A DNA stretch of 64,000 nucleotides from Candidatus Cohnella colombiensis (lineage in GTDB: Bacteria > Bacillota > Bacilli > Paenibacillales > Paenibacillaceae): positions 2,294,001 to 2,358,000 of the forward strand of contig CP119317.1 of NCBI GenBank assembly GCA_029203125.1. Reading direction: 5' to 3'. Positions 16,970 through 24,871 of the stretch are shown here, in pieces (the stretch's first letter is position 1; each line of letters begins with the position of its first letter). The notes beneath the pieces were generated by a model. The model saw only the letters and a program-made list of their open reading frames with translations. It was not told the DNA's origin and ran no database searches. Made by a program: the position numbers and the translations under genes.

Positions 16970-18364
16970 CTATACACGATTAACCTTTTCCTTCACAACG
17001 ATACGCGTTCCATCGACAAGCTGTACTACGACTGCAGTTCCTTTTTCAATAAATTCTCCTGAAGAGACTACATCTAGCCGTTGACCATCGATCTCAACAA
17101 CGCCTGCTGGTCGGAGTGCACTCAGTACAATTCCTTCTTGTCCTAGCCACTGATCTCGATCTTCATTAGGGACATACCCTTGCTCTGACGTAAGCTCGTC
17201 GTCCAAAATAAACCGATTCCATACGCCCCGCTTGCGGAAAATATAAACAAAAATAGCGACAACTACGATTGCTACAACAAATGCGATTCCTAGTGACTGC
17301 AACGCGTTACCCGTATCGTACGCCCCCATTGTAATTCCGAAAATAATTGCAACTGTACCCACGACGCCGAGTACGCCAAAGCTCGGTGCGAACATTTCGA
17401 TGATTAACAAAATTATCCCGATTATGAATATAACGATCGATTCCATACCCGCAAACCCCGCAATCGACTGTCCAAAGAAATAAAGACCAAATGCGAGCAA
17501 ACCAACTATGCCTGGTACACCAAATCCAGGAACGAGCAATTCAATAGCAACCCCTGCAATCCCTAATATGAGGAGTACAGTAGACATTGTTGAGCTTGTA
17601 ATAAACTCAGAAATCCGCTCTGCTAATGATGGCTCCAGCTCTACAATCGTTCGATCAGAAAGTCCTTTCCAAGCAAGGATCTCATCTACCGACTTTGCTG
17701 AGAGTTCAGAATAACCTACCTTCAGAGCTTGGTCTGCTGATAATGACAAAATCGTTCCTTTTGTATACGAGAGGCCGAGATCTTTTAACTCAAGCACGCG
17801 ATCAGGGTCGACCATCTTTACAGCGATGTCGCGATTACGTCCATTGAGCTCAGCAGCAGAAGCCATCTCCTCGCTCCAAAATGATACATATTTCGGATTT
17901 TCAACAGCATTGCCTGATTGATCCACAATCATTGCAGCACCGATTGTCGTTGCAGGAGCCATCACAATATCACCTGCATTTAGAGCTAAATAGGCACCTG
18001 CCGACGCAGCTTTACCCGTAACGAATGCGACGGTTGGAACTGTCGTTTCACGAATTCGTTGGCCAATATCTTCTGCCGTGCCCAATCTCCCACCGGGCGT
18101 GTTAATATCTAGAATGACAAGTGATGCCTTTGCTTCCTCTGCTTCAGTAAGTGCTCGCTCTAAGAAAGATTCCAAGCCACTCTCCACTGTCTGATGAACC
18201 GGAATGACATATACCGATCCTGCAGTTTGCGTCTCTTTAGCGCTTACATTAGAAGCAACAATTGCTAGTAGCGGCAATCCCAGTAAAACGCAGAGTAACA
18301 TGATTCTCCCGTTTTGCAACCAGCGATCTCTAAAACGATTACGACTAGTCTCCTTCGGAAACAA
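16970..18364 (-). CDS. NfeD family membrane-bound protease-like protein
   Basis: The most likely start is a TTG at 18364, six bases after GAAGGGGGA, giving 464 residues. An in-frame ATG at 18385 has no RBS. The protein has a signal/membrane segment (about 21-40) and a ClpP/SppA-like domain with the INTPGGRLGTAEDI motif and serine in KAASAGAYLALNAGD. A set of membrane helices (about 265-370) and a C-terminal NfeD OB-fold domain follow. It corresponds to YqeZ of B. subtilis. NfeD proteins accompany flotillins and take part in membrane stress responses; the proteolytic substrate is unknown. Confidence 0.92.
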   Translation of the reverse strand: MFPKETSRNRFRDRWLQNGRIMLLCVLLGLPLLAIVASNVSAKETQTAGSVYVIPVHQTVESGLESFLERALTEAEEAKASLVILDINTPGGRLGTAEDIGQRIRETTVPTVAFVTGKAASAGAYLALNAGDIVMAPATTIGAAMIVDQSGNAVENPKYVSFWSEEMASAAELNGRNRDIAVKMVDPDRVLELKDLGLSYTKGTILSLSADQALKVGYSELSAKSVDEILAWKGLSDRTIVELEPSLAERISEFITSSTMSTVLLILGIAGVAIELLVPGFGVPGIVGLLAFGLYFFGQSIAGFAGMESIVIFIIGIILLIIEMFAPSFGVLGVVGTVAIIFGITMGAYDTGNALQSLGIAFVVAIVVVAIFVYIFRKRGVWNRFILDDELTSEQGYVPNEDRDQWLGQEGIVLSALRPAGVVEIDGQRLDVVSSGEFIEKGTAVVVQLVDGTRIVVKEKVNRV

Positions 18365-18407
18365 TTGTATTCCCCCTTCTGTCATACTGTAAGTATTATA
18401 CCTTAAA

Positions 18408-18434
18408 TACGGACGGAGATGGGTAAGCGTTTCA
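18408..18434 (-). promoter_or_regulatory. Sigma-W-like promoter of nfeD-floA
   Basis: On the minus strand TGAAAC (18429-18434) and CGTA (18408-18411) are separated by 17 bp, close to the ECF sigma-W consensus. Transcription would start about 35 bases before the TTG start. In B. subtilis the homologous yqeZ-floA operon is a known sigma-W target, which supports the call. Confidence 0.75.
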
Positions 18435-18463
18435 TTTTTCTCATTTTTGACGGGTGTGCAAGT

Positions 18464-18490
18464 CGATGCCCTCGTATCCCCTTCGCTCAG
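18464..18490 (+). repeat. Dispersed repeat copy (divergent)
   Basis: This is a diverged copy of the roughly 27-bp motif GATGTCnCGATATCCCC(T/C)TCGCTCAGA, lying between the yqeY terminator and the nfeD promoter. It keeps the TATCCCCTTCGCTCAGA half exactly. Five better copies lie at 47702, 47754, 48221, 48453 and 59223. Confidence 0.65.
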
Positions 18491-18494
18491 AAAC

Positions 18495-18520
18495 GAAAAA
18501 AGCACTCCCATAGGGAGTGC
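18495..18520 (-). terminator. Rho-independent terminator of rpsU-yqeY
   Basis: GCACTCCC (18502-18509) and GGGAGTGC (18513-18520) form an 8-bp stem with a 3-base loop, followed by TTTTTTCG on the minus strand. Confidence 0.92.
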
Positions 18521-18538
18521 CTGTCGTTTGCTTGGAAT

Positions 18539-18982
18539 TCATTGCAGAAATTGTTGAACAATACCATTAACGAGCTTTCCGTCGGCGATACCTTTCACCT
18601 TCGGCATTAGTGCGCCCATCAATTTCCCCATATCCGCTTTAGAAGAAGCACCGGTTTCTTGAATGGTCTGCACAACAATGGCTTTGACTTCTTCTTCGTT
18701 CAGCTGTTTAGGTAAATATTCGGATATAATCTCGATTTCTGCAGTGACGTTACTCACCAAATCTTCCCGACCCGCTCTTTCGAAGTCTTCAAGGGAATCA
18801 CGGCGCTGCTTGAGTTCACGGCTCAATATCGTAATTGTATCGTTATCATCAAGTGGGCGACGCTGCTCGATCTCTTGGTTCTTGATCGCTGCTCGAATTA
18901 AGCGAATCGTCTGAAGGCGGAATTTCTTCCCGTCTCGCAACGCTTGCTTCATATCTTCGTTCAATCGTTCCGCAAGATTCAT
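18539..18982 (-). CDS. yqeY: GatB/YqeY domain-containing protein
   Basis: A 147-residue protein of typical YqeY length with the family core LRQTIRLIRAAIKNQEIEQR-like helix (residues about 22-40). Its C-terminal part resembles the tRNA-binding tail domain of GatB (MGKLMGALMPKVKGIADGKLVN). The cellular role of the stand-alone protein is not established; an RNA-binding function is inferred from the GatB similarity. It follows rpsU by 14 bases, the conserved order. GGAGG lies upstream of the ATG. Confidence 0.93.
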   Translation of the reverse strand: MNLAERLNEDMKQALRDGKKFRLQTIRLIRAAIKNQEIEQRRPLDDNDTITILSRELKQRRDSLEDFERAGREDLVSNVTAEIEIISEYLPKQLNEEEVKAIVVQTIQETGASSKADMGKLMGALMPKVKGIADGKLVNGIVQQFLQ

Positions 18983-18996
18983 GGTGCGGATTCCTC

Positions 18997-19170
18997 CTAG
19001 AACTTACGTTTACGCGCTGCTTCGGACTTCTTCTTCCGTTTAACGCTCGGTTTCTCATAATGTTTGCGTTTCTTCACTTCTGCGAGAACGCCGTCTTTGG
19101 CAATGGAGCGCTTAAAGCGGCGGAGTGCAGCGTCGATTGTTTCATTTTTGCGTACTTTCGTTTCGGACAC
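18997..19170 (-). CDS. rpsU: 30S ribosomal protein bS21
   Basis: A 57-residue basic protein starting at a GTG (19170) seven bases after GGAGGG. It begins VSETKVRKNETIDAALRRFK and ends in the lysine/arginine-rich tail KKKSEAARKRKF, typical of bS21 in Firmicutes. It binds near the 3' end of 16S rRNA and helps initiation. A longer reading frame upstream of the GTG is not needed. Confidence 0.97.
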   Translation of the reverse strand: MSETKVRKNETIDAALRRFKRSIAKDGVLAEVKKRKHYEKPSVKRKKKSEAARKRKF

Positions 19171-19267
19171 CTGTTTTCCCTCCCTCCGCAACAGACCACA
19201 ACACACGGTTATCAAACTATATTATATGTGATACACAAAGTTGGTGTCAACTTGAACTGTGATTAGA

Positions 19268-19615
19268 TTAATGAGTATTTCCGAGAGGTGCTAATTTCTC
19301 TCCACCGAGTACGTGAAGATGTATATGGAAGACGATTTGACCTGAATCCGGACCACAATTGTTAACGATTCGGTATCCTTTTTCTTCAAGGCCTGCTTCC
19401 TTTGCGATCTTCTTCGCCACGAGCAAACAATAACCTAGTAATTGTGCATCATCATCAGCTGCATCGTTCATTGAAGCAATATGTTTTTTTGGAATAACGA
19501 GCATATGTACCGGAGCTTGAGGCTGAATATCATGAAAGGCGACTACGCGGTCATCCTCGTACACTTTGCGGGACGGAATCGTTCCTTCGACAATTTTACA
19601 AAAAAGACAGTCCAT
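19268..19615 (-). CDS. HIT family protein (histidine triad nucleotide-binding)
   Basis: A 115-residue protein with the HIT motif FHIHLHVLGG, placing the catalytic triad at H97, H99 and H101, and N-terminal cysteines C3 and C6 plus H45 that may hold zinc. HinT-type proteins are purine nucleoside phosphoramidases. Length and sequence fit HinT rather than the longer Fhit or galT branches. GGAGG precedes the ATG at 19615. Roughly 100 bases without recognisable features separate it from rpsU. Confidence 0.94.
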   Translation of the reverse strand: MDCLFCKIVEGTIPSRKVYEDDRVVAFHDIQPQAPVHMLVIPKKHIASMNDAADDDAQLLGYCLLVAKKIAKEAGLEEKGYRIVNNCGPDSGQIVFHIHLHVLGGEKLAPLGNTH

Positions 19616-19703
19616 TAAGTTACCTCCAAAGTATATTCGTATAATGACATCATAACGTATCTCGCATGATCAAGTAAAATACGTAAGCGAGCAAGATAGG
19701 TTT

Positions 19704-19736
19704 AAAAAAGCCTACGGTAGCTCCGCAAGCTTTTTT
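19704..19736 (-). terminator. Bidirectional terminator
   Basis: AAAAAAGC at 19704-19711 pairs with GCTTTTTT at 19729-19736, with an inner CGG/CCG stem. It follows the stop of the 156-residue gene at 19755-20225. Confidence 0.7.
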
Positions 19737-19754
19737 ACTCGTTTCTTACGGCTT

Positions 19755-20225
19755 TCAATAGTAAGGTAATAGCGATATTGCTGTTAAAGCAGCTAATGGA
19801 AGGACTAACCGATTAAATCTGCGTGGCCGAAATGGCGAGAAAGGACCCGCAATCGGGAAAAATCCGCGCAAACCATCCACCGATCCTGGAACTGCGAGAC
19901 AGAGCCACTCATGATCTACATGCTCCACAACTCCATCATAACAGAAGCCATCGACTGCCTGTACTTCAACATAACGATGCATATGGGATTCGAACATCGA
20001 CTTGTGAGGCTTTGCCGCAGTCGTCTGCATCGCAGTCGGATAAACCGCCTGTCCGCCTACCGGATAGGTTGCATGAGCAACTTGCGGTAGGGGCTGAGCA
20101 TGCTGCATTGGTTGCATATGCTGCATAGGCTGCATTTGCGGTATTTGCTGCATTTTTTGTACTTTCGGAACTTGCTGTACTGGCTGTACTTGTTGTGTTG
20201 TCGGTTTATTCACCTTTTTCTCCAT
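19755..20225 (-). CDS. Hypothetical protein with Q/M/P-rich low-complexity region
   Basis: The ATG at 20225 has AAGGAGGAG upstream and yields 156 residues; the longer frame is not needed. Residues about 8-50 are built of short repeats of Gln, Met, Pro and His (QMQPMQHMQPMQHAQPLPQ). The rest resembles a small Lsm/SH3-like fold followed by a hydrophobic C-terminal segment (FNRLVLPLAALTAISLLPYY) after a PFSPFRPRR stretch. Similar tails occur in small spore- or envelope-associated proteins of Bacillales, but I cannot name the family. No function is assigned. Confidence 0.7.
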   Translation of the reverse strand: MEKKVNKPTTQQVQPVQQVPKVQKMQQIPQMQPMQHMQPMQHAQPLPQVAHATYPVGGQAVYPTAMQTTAAKPHKSMFESHMHRYVEVQAVDGFCYDGVVEHVDHEWLCLAVPGSVDGLRGFFPIAGPFSPFRPRRFNRLVLPLAALTAISLLPYY

Positions 20226-20331
20226 TATTTCTCCTCCTTGGGCGCTTTCACCTTTAGCATATGCTCCACTAGGCGAATGGCTACCCATAGCGAAAAAATG
20301 GGCGCATTAGCAGTAACCAACAAACACACCT

Positions 20332-20946
20332 TTACTGCTTTAATTGAGCTGCTAGCTGCTCCAATTGATTTTTCGCTTCTAGCGTCACATCAAGCCACTT
20401 ATCACTGGATACCATTTGACGGTATCCCGCTTCACCCGATGGTGCACGAAAGAGACTGAGCGCTTGCGCAACTTTGTCTGCTCCATCTCGAACGATGACC
20501 AAAGTTTCTAACTCATGTGCTGTCAGTTCACCATCATGCTCTCCTATTCCAAACATGCGACTATTCTCGCCATTGATTTCGGAAATCAACGCATTTACAG
20601 CTTCCTCCACCTCAGCACGCGGCCGATTACCCGATCGCATTTCAACTTCGATCAACAGAAGCTTTACTTCTCTAGAAGCGAATTGAGCCTCCCCCAGCAA
20701 TACTTTAGACTGTAACCGCTCAACCTCGGTTTGTGCGTTCAACAGCAACTCCGCACCCTTTTGTAGCTGATCCGCATATACGACCGTATCGTTGTACTTA
20801 GTCGCAAGCTCCATTCCAAACTCAGTCTTATTCTCTTGCTGAAGCAGCAATAGCTTAGAATAGACTAAGACGAAAAAAATCGATAATCCGAACAAAATAA
20901 TTAATAAAACAGGTACTGTATACGTTCGTTTTTTCACTTCTTCCAT
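20332..20946 (-). CDS. Hypothetical membrane-anchored helical protein
   Basis: A 204-residue protein with one N-terminal membrane helix (about 10-31, VPVLLIILFGLSIFFVLVYS). The external or periplasm-side region is wholly helical, rich in Leu, Glu and Gln, and likely forms a helical bundle or coiled coil. I do not recognise the family. GGAGGG precedes the ATG. It lies 20 bases downstream of the addA stop and may be co-transcribed with addBA. Confidence 0.75.
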   Translation of the reverse strand: MEEVKKRTYTVPVLLIILFGLSIFFVLVYSKLLLLQQENKTEFGMELATKYNDTVVYADQLQKGAELLLNAQTEVERLQSKVLLGEAQFASREVKLLLIEVEMRSGNRPRAEVEEAVNALISEINGENSRMFGIGEHDGELTAHELETLVIVRDGADKVAQALSLFRAPSGEAGYRQMVSSDKWLDVTLEAKNQLEQLAAQLKQ

Positions 20947-20965
20947 GTTGTTCCCTCCGCATAGT

Positions 20966-23900
20966 CTAACTCAATCTTACAACCTGTCCCCCATCGAAAA
21001 AGTACACAAAAGCCATGTCCACAGGTCGATTGACAATATGCCCGACTGCCTCGCTGTATTGTTTAATTTGAAAACGATGCTTTTCCGCAGCTTCATCAGC
21101 TGACTGCATCGCCAGTGAATCCGTCTTGTAATCGATTAACACTAATCCTTCATCATCTTCGAATAAGCAATCGATGACCCCTTGAATAATGATTGTTTCG
21201 TGTTCTGCAGAATCATTAATACCTGGATATACCGCTTTTGCAGTCAATCCGTACGTGAATGGCACCTCGCGCCAAATTCGCGTAGCTGAGCACATTCTCT
21301 TATAAAGATTTGTCTGACAAAATGTAGCGATCTCGCGGGCGTCGATCGCTTCGCGTTGCTCAGAGGACAAAATATGTCGATCCACCAATGTGTCGATCAA
21401 TGCTACAACTCGAACGGAGTCGGTGCCGGCCTGAATAGGCAGATGCTGCATGACTAAGTGATACGCAGAGCCTCGTTCAGCACCCGTTAGCTTCTTGGCT
21501 GACATAAACCGAGGCCGACGAAGCCGGAAAGTCGCATGTTGTTGAACAGCGTCATCGGATTGCCCAATCTCCGCTATACCCTCTTCCAACCATCGATGTT
21601 CCTCTTCATCTCGTTCAGTTGCTTCAGGAGTAAACCACTGTTGCTGTCCCTCTCGCTGTTGCTTAAGCGCAGTAATCGAAGTTTTCGCTGCGACTTCTGT
21701 TGCCGCTTGATTCGGATAGCTCCAAGCTAAAATCTGTGCGATCTGCTCCCCAGAACTGGCAACTTCAGCATCCTCCGCCGAATGAACGACAGCTTCACCC
21801 TGAATGACTGCTGACCAACGCTCATCAGCATTGGAATCGGTCGCTTGTTCACTAGTGGATTGCTTCATGTAGGTCGATGAAGAAACAACACGACAATGCC
21901 ATTTTCTAGTCGGGTCTGCATCATGCATGGCTATCATTGCCGCAGGTCCGAGCCAATCTAAATAACGATTCGCAGATGCAACCGCGTGCTTCGGCAGTCC
22001 TTCAGATGATACCATTGCAGCTGTCTCTTCCCACTTCTCCCACTGCTTCGCTGCATCTTTACTCGTCCCAATTAAAAACAGCTTCTCTTTCGGACGAGTC
22101 AGCGCTACATAGAGCACCCGCATTTCCTCCGCTAGCATCTCTGCAGCCAGCTTACGACGTATTGCTAACTGTGGTAAAGTCGGATAGGTTATGCGCGTAT
22201 CAAGCTCCACCATCGTTGGCCCGAAGCCCAGCTTCTTATGTTTAAGGAAACGACTGTTTAAATCTTGTTTGTTGAAGCCTTTTCCTAACGAAGCTGCAAA
22301 CACAACGGGAAATTCAAGTCCTTTACTACGATGGATAGAGATGATTCGAACGACATTTTCACTCTCACCTAAAGCGCGAGCTGCGCCTAAATCCGCACCT
22401 GTGTCGCGCATTCTACCTAGAAAGCGCAGAAAGCGGAATAAGCCTCGGAAGCGCGAAGACTGCTCATATTGCGTAGCACGATTTACGAGTGCACGCAAGT
22501 TCGCTTGTCGCTGTCCCCCGCCCGGCAGTCCACCGACATAATCGTAGTAGCCTGTTTCCCGATATAACATCCAGAGCAATTCACCAAGGGGCTCTCTTCG
22601 AGCATAATCTCGCCATTCGTTAAGCTTCAACACAAAGCGTTTCAACTGCAACGATAGAGAATCGTCCACACCTACTTCTTCCTCAGCTGTCGCGATCACA
22701 GCTTCCCAGAACGAACCCTTACGATCTTTTAACCGCACTTGTGCCAAATGCTCTGCTGTAAATCCAACGATCGGCGATCGTAGCACCCCAGCGAGCGGGA
22801 TATCCTGATGTGGATTGTCTATAATTGAAAGCAAAGAGAGCATCACATCGACTTCTGTAGCGGCAAAATAGCCTGTCGCTAAATCAGCATAAGCAGGAAT
22901 GCCAGCAGCTTTAAGTTCATCGAGAAATACAGGTGCAAGCGACGATACAGCACGAAGCAATATGACGATGTCCCGATATTGGACAGGCCGATATAGCTTG
23001 CTCTTCCCGTCGTAGACAGAGAATGGCACCGCTCCATCTTCACTATGCCCCATCAGCTTACGGATTTCTGCAGCTACACATCTCGCTTCCAATTGTGCCG
23101 CTTCCACGTCTTCCGTATCTTGACGTTCATCTTCTGATGAACCGCTCTCGTCAGCATCATTCTGCATCGCAGCGGTAGCACCTTCTTGCCCTACATCCTT
23201 TGTTGCATCAGAGCCATCAAGCAAAATCATTTCAATGGCATACGGGTTTGGTTCTCCTGCATCCGGATATCCTTCACCATAAATCAATTGCGCGCGATCA
23301 TCATAGTCCATTTCTCCGACAGGTTCACGCATGATCAGTCTAAAGAGATGATTAACGGCATACAAAATTTCGCGTCTGCTGCGAAAGTTGCGTGCAAGGT
23401 CTATTCTAACGCCATCCACATTATGAGCCTCTTGTGAAGACAATTCCTCATTGAGCAAATCATATGTACGGTACTTGCCCATGAATAGCCCCGGCTCTGC
23501 TAAACGAAACCGGTAAATACTTTGCTTCACGTCGCCTACCATGAAGACGTTGCCGGGTTCTCTTCTTGCAATTAAGGAGACGATTGCCTCCTGTACTTCA
23601 TTCGTATCCTGATATTCATCCAAATAAATTTCAGCGAACCGATTGCGGAAGCTACGAGCAGCAGCCGACGGTTCACTATGCTCAGGTGTAGATGAAGGAT
23701 CCCTAAGAATTCGCAATGTATAGTGCTCTAAATCGCTAAAGTCGAGCAATCCCTTCGCTCGCTTTGCTTGTTCGTAACGCTGTCCGAATGTAATTGTCAG
23801 CTCCGCTAGCTGCTCCATATCTGGTGCAAGGACATTTAATTCAGCGACGTATTGCTCTGGAGAACGCACGAGCCATTCTTCTGAAAGCTTACTCACCGCT

Positions 23901-24871
23901 TTTTTTACTGCATCCCGCAATCCTTTAACCCGCTCAATGAGTGCTGCATTATAATCGTCACCTTTGCATGGTTTCAGCCGTCCGAACGCGATATTCGCCA
24001 CCGCTTGTTGCCACTGCTCCCAACCTCCGGCGCGTAAAGTTTCGGATAAGTGCTCTAAACCAACAAGCTCGATTTGTATCGTCTCAAAATAGGGTGCAGG
24101 TCCATCAGGCTCTTGTGCGATATGAAGTGCAGTTCGCATCATATTCAATATTCCATCAACCTGTAATATGGTGTCTCCAAGTAAGCTTCGCACCCATAGC
24201 GACTCTAGCAGCTTGTCTGCGTCGGCCCCTTGGAATTGCTCCGCCATCTCCTTCAGCCAAGCTTCTGGCCATGGATGACTTCCTGCAAATTCGTGCAGCT
24301 CTAGCACAAGCTTATGAAGTGGTTCATCACTTCTTTCCCCACCGAATTGATCAGCTAAACGTGCTAATGCTCCTTGCTCGCCTTCCTGCTCATAACGCTC
24401 CTCGAACAATTCATCCAGTGTATCTATACGGAGCAGCTCAGATTCTGTCACATTCGCCAAACGAAAGCCAGGATCAAGATCAATAAGCGGTGCATAACGC
24501 TCGACGATTTCCATGCAGAACGAGTGAAGTGTCGTCACTGATGCTCTTGGTAGCAGTGCAAGCTGTCTACGCAAGTGTCTCGATTCAGCATCTTTCTCCA
24601 ACGCTTCTTCTAACGCGTGACGAATCCGTTCCTTCATCTCCGCAGCTGCAGCCTTTGTAAAAGTCGCAACGAGCATCGCATCGACATCAAGTGGACGCGA
24701 TTCATCTGCAATTCGTTTTATAATCCGTTCGACGAGTACTGCGGTTTTCCCCGAGCCTGCCGCAGCAGCAATGAGTAAATTCGAGCCGTCTGCAACGATG
24801 GCCGCCCACTGTTCATCTGTCCATCGACTTCCTTCAGGCTTGACTGGCCAATGACTAGGCAGCTTCATCAT
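20966..24871 (-). CDS. addA: ATP-dependent helicase/nuclease subunit A
   Basis: A 1301-residue protein with a UvrD-like helicase core. Walker A is AAAGSGKTAVLVERI near residues 36-50; downstream are the DEYQDTNEVQ motif II, VGDVKQSIYRFR motif III and the RSKGLEFPVVF and LYVALTRPKEKL motifs. A C-terminal RecB-type nuclease carries LVLIDYKTDS. AddAB resects double-strand breaks and recognises Chi-like sites in Firmicutes. Acidic and Gln-rich linkers (for example around residues 568-600) lengthen the protein compared with B. subtilis AddA (about 1230). The start overlaps the addB stop. Confidence 0.96.
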   Translation of the reverse strand: MMKLPSHWPVKPEGSRWTDEQWAAIVADGSNLLIAAAAGSGKTAVLVERIIKRIADESRPLDVDAMLVATFTKAAAAEMKERIRHALEEALEKDAESRHLRRQLALLPRASVTTLHSFCMEIVERYAPLIDLDPGFRLANVTESELLRIDTLDELFEERYEQEGEQGALARLADQFGGERSDEPLHKLVLELHEFAGSHPWPEAWLKEMAEQFQGADADKLLESLWVRSLLGDTILQVDGILNMMRTALHIAQEPDGPAPYFETIQIELVGLEHLSETLRAGGWEQWQQAVANIAFGRLKPCKGDDYNAALIERVKGLRDAVKKAVSKLSEEWLVRSPEQYVAELNVLAPDMEQLAELTITFGQRYEQAKRAKGLLDFSDLEHYTLRILRDPSSTPEHSEPSAAARSFRNRFAEIYLDEYQDTNEVQEAIVSLIARREPGNVFMVGDVKQSIYRFRLAEPGLFMGKYRTYDLLNEELSSQEAHNVDGVRIDLARNFRSRREILYAVNHLFRLIMREPVGEMDYDDRAQLIYGEGYPDAGEPNPYAIEMILLDGSDATKDVGQEGATAAMQNDADESGSSEDERQDTEDVEAAQLEARCVAAEIRKLMGHSEDGAVPFSVYDGKSKLYRPVQYRDIVILLRAVSSLAPVFLDELKAAGIPAYADLATGYFAATEVDVMLSLLSIIDNPHQDIPLAGVLRSPIVGFTAEHLAQVRLKDRKGSFWEAVIATAEEEVGVDDSLSLQLKRFVLKLNEWRDYARREPLGELLWMLYRETGYYDYVGGLPGGGQRQANLRALVNRATQYEQSSRFRGLFRFLRFLGRMRDTGADLGAARALGESENVVRIISIHRSKGLEFPVVFAASLGKGFNKQDLNSRFLKHKKLGFGPTMVELDTRITYPTLPQLAIRRKLAAEMLAEEMRVLYVALTRPKEKLFLIGTSKDAAKQWEKWEETAAMVSSEGLPKHAVASANRYLDWLGPAAMIAMHDADPTRKWHCRVVSSSTYMKQSTSEQATDSNADERWSAVIQGEAVVHSAEDAEVASSGEQIAQILAWSYPNQAATEVAAKTSITALKQQREGQQQWFTPEATERDEEEHRWLEEGIAEIGQSDDAVQQHATFRLRRPRFMSAKKLTGAERGSAYHLVMQHLPIQAGTDSVRVVALIDTLVDRHILSSEQREAIDAREIATFCQTNLYKRMCSATRIWREVPFTYGLTAKAVYPGINDSAEHETIIIQGVIDCLFEDDEGLVLIDYKTDSLAMQSADEAAEKHRFQIKQYSEAVGHIVNRPVDMAFVYFFDGGQVVRLS

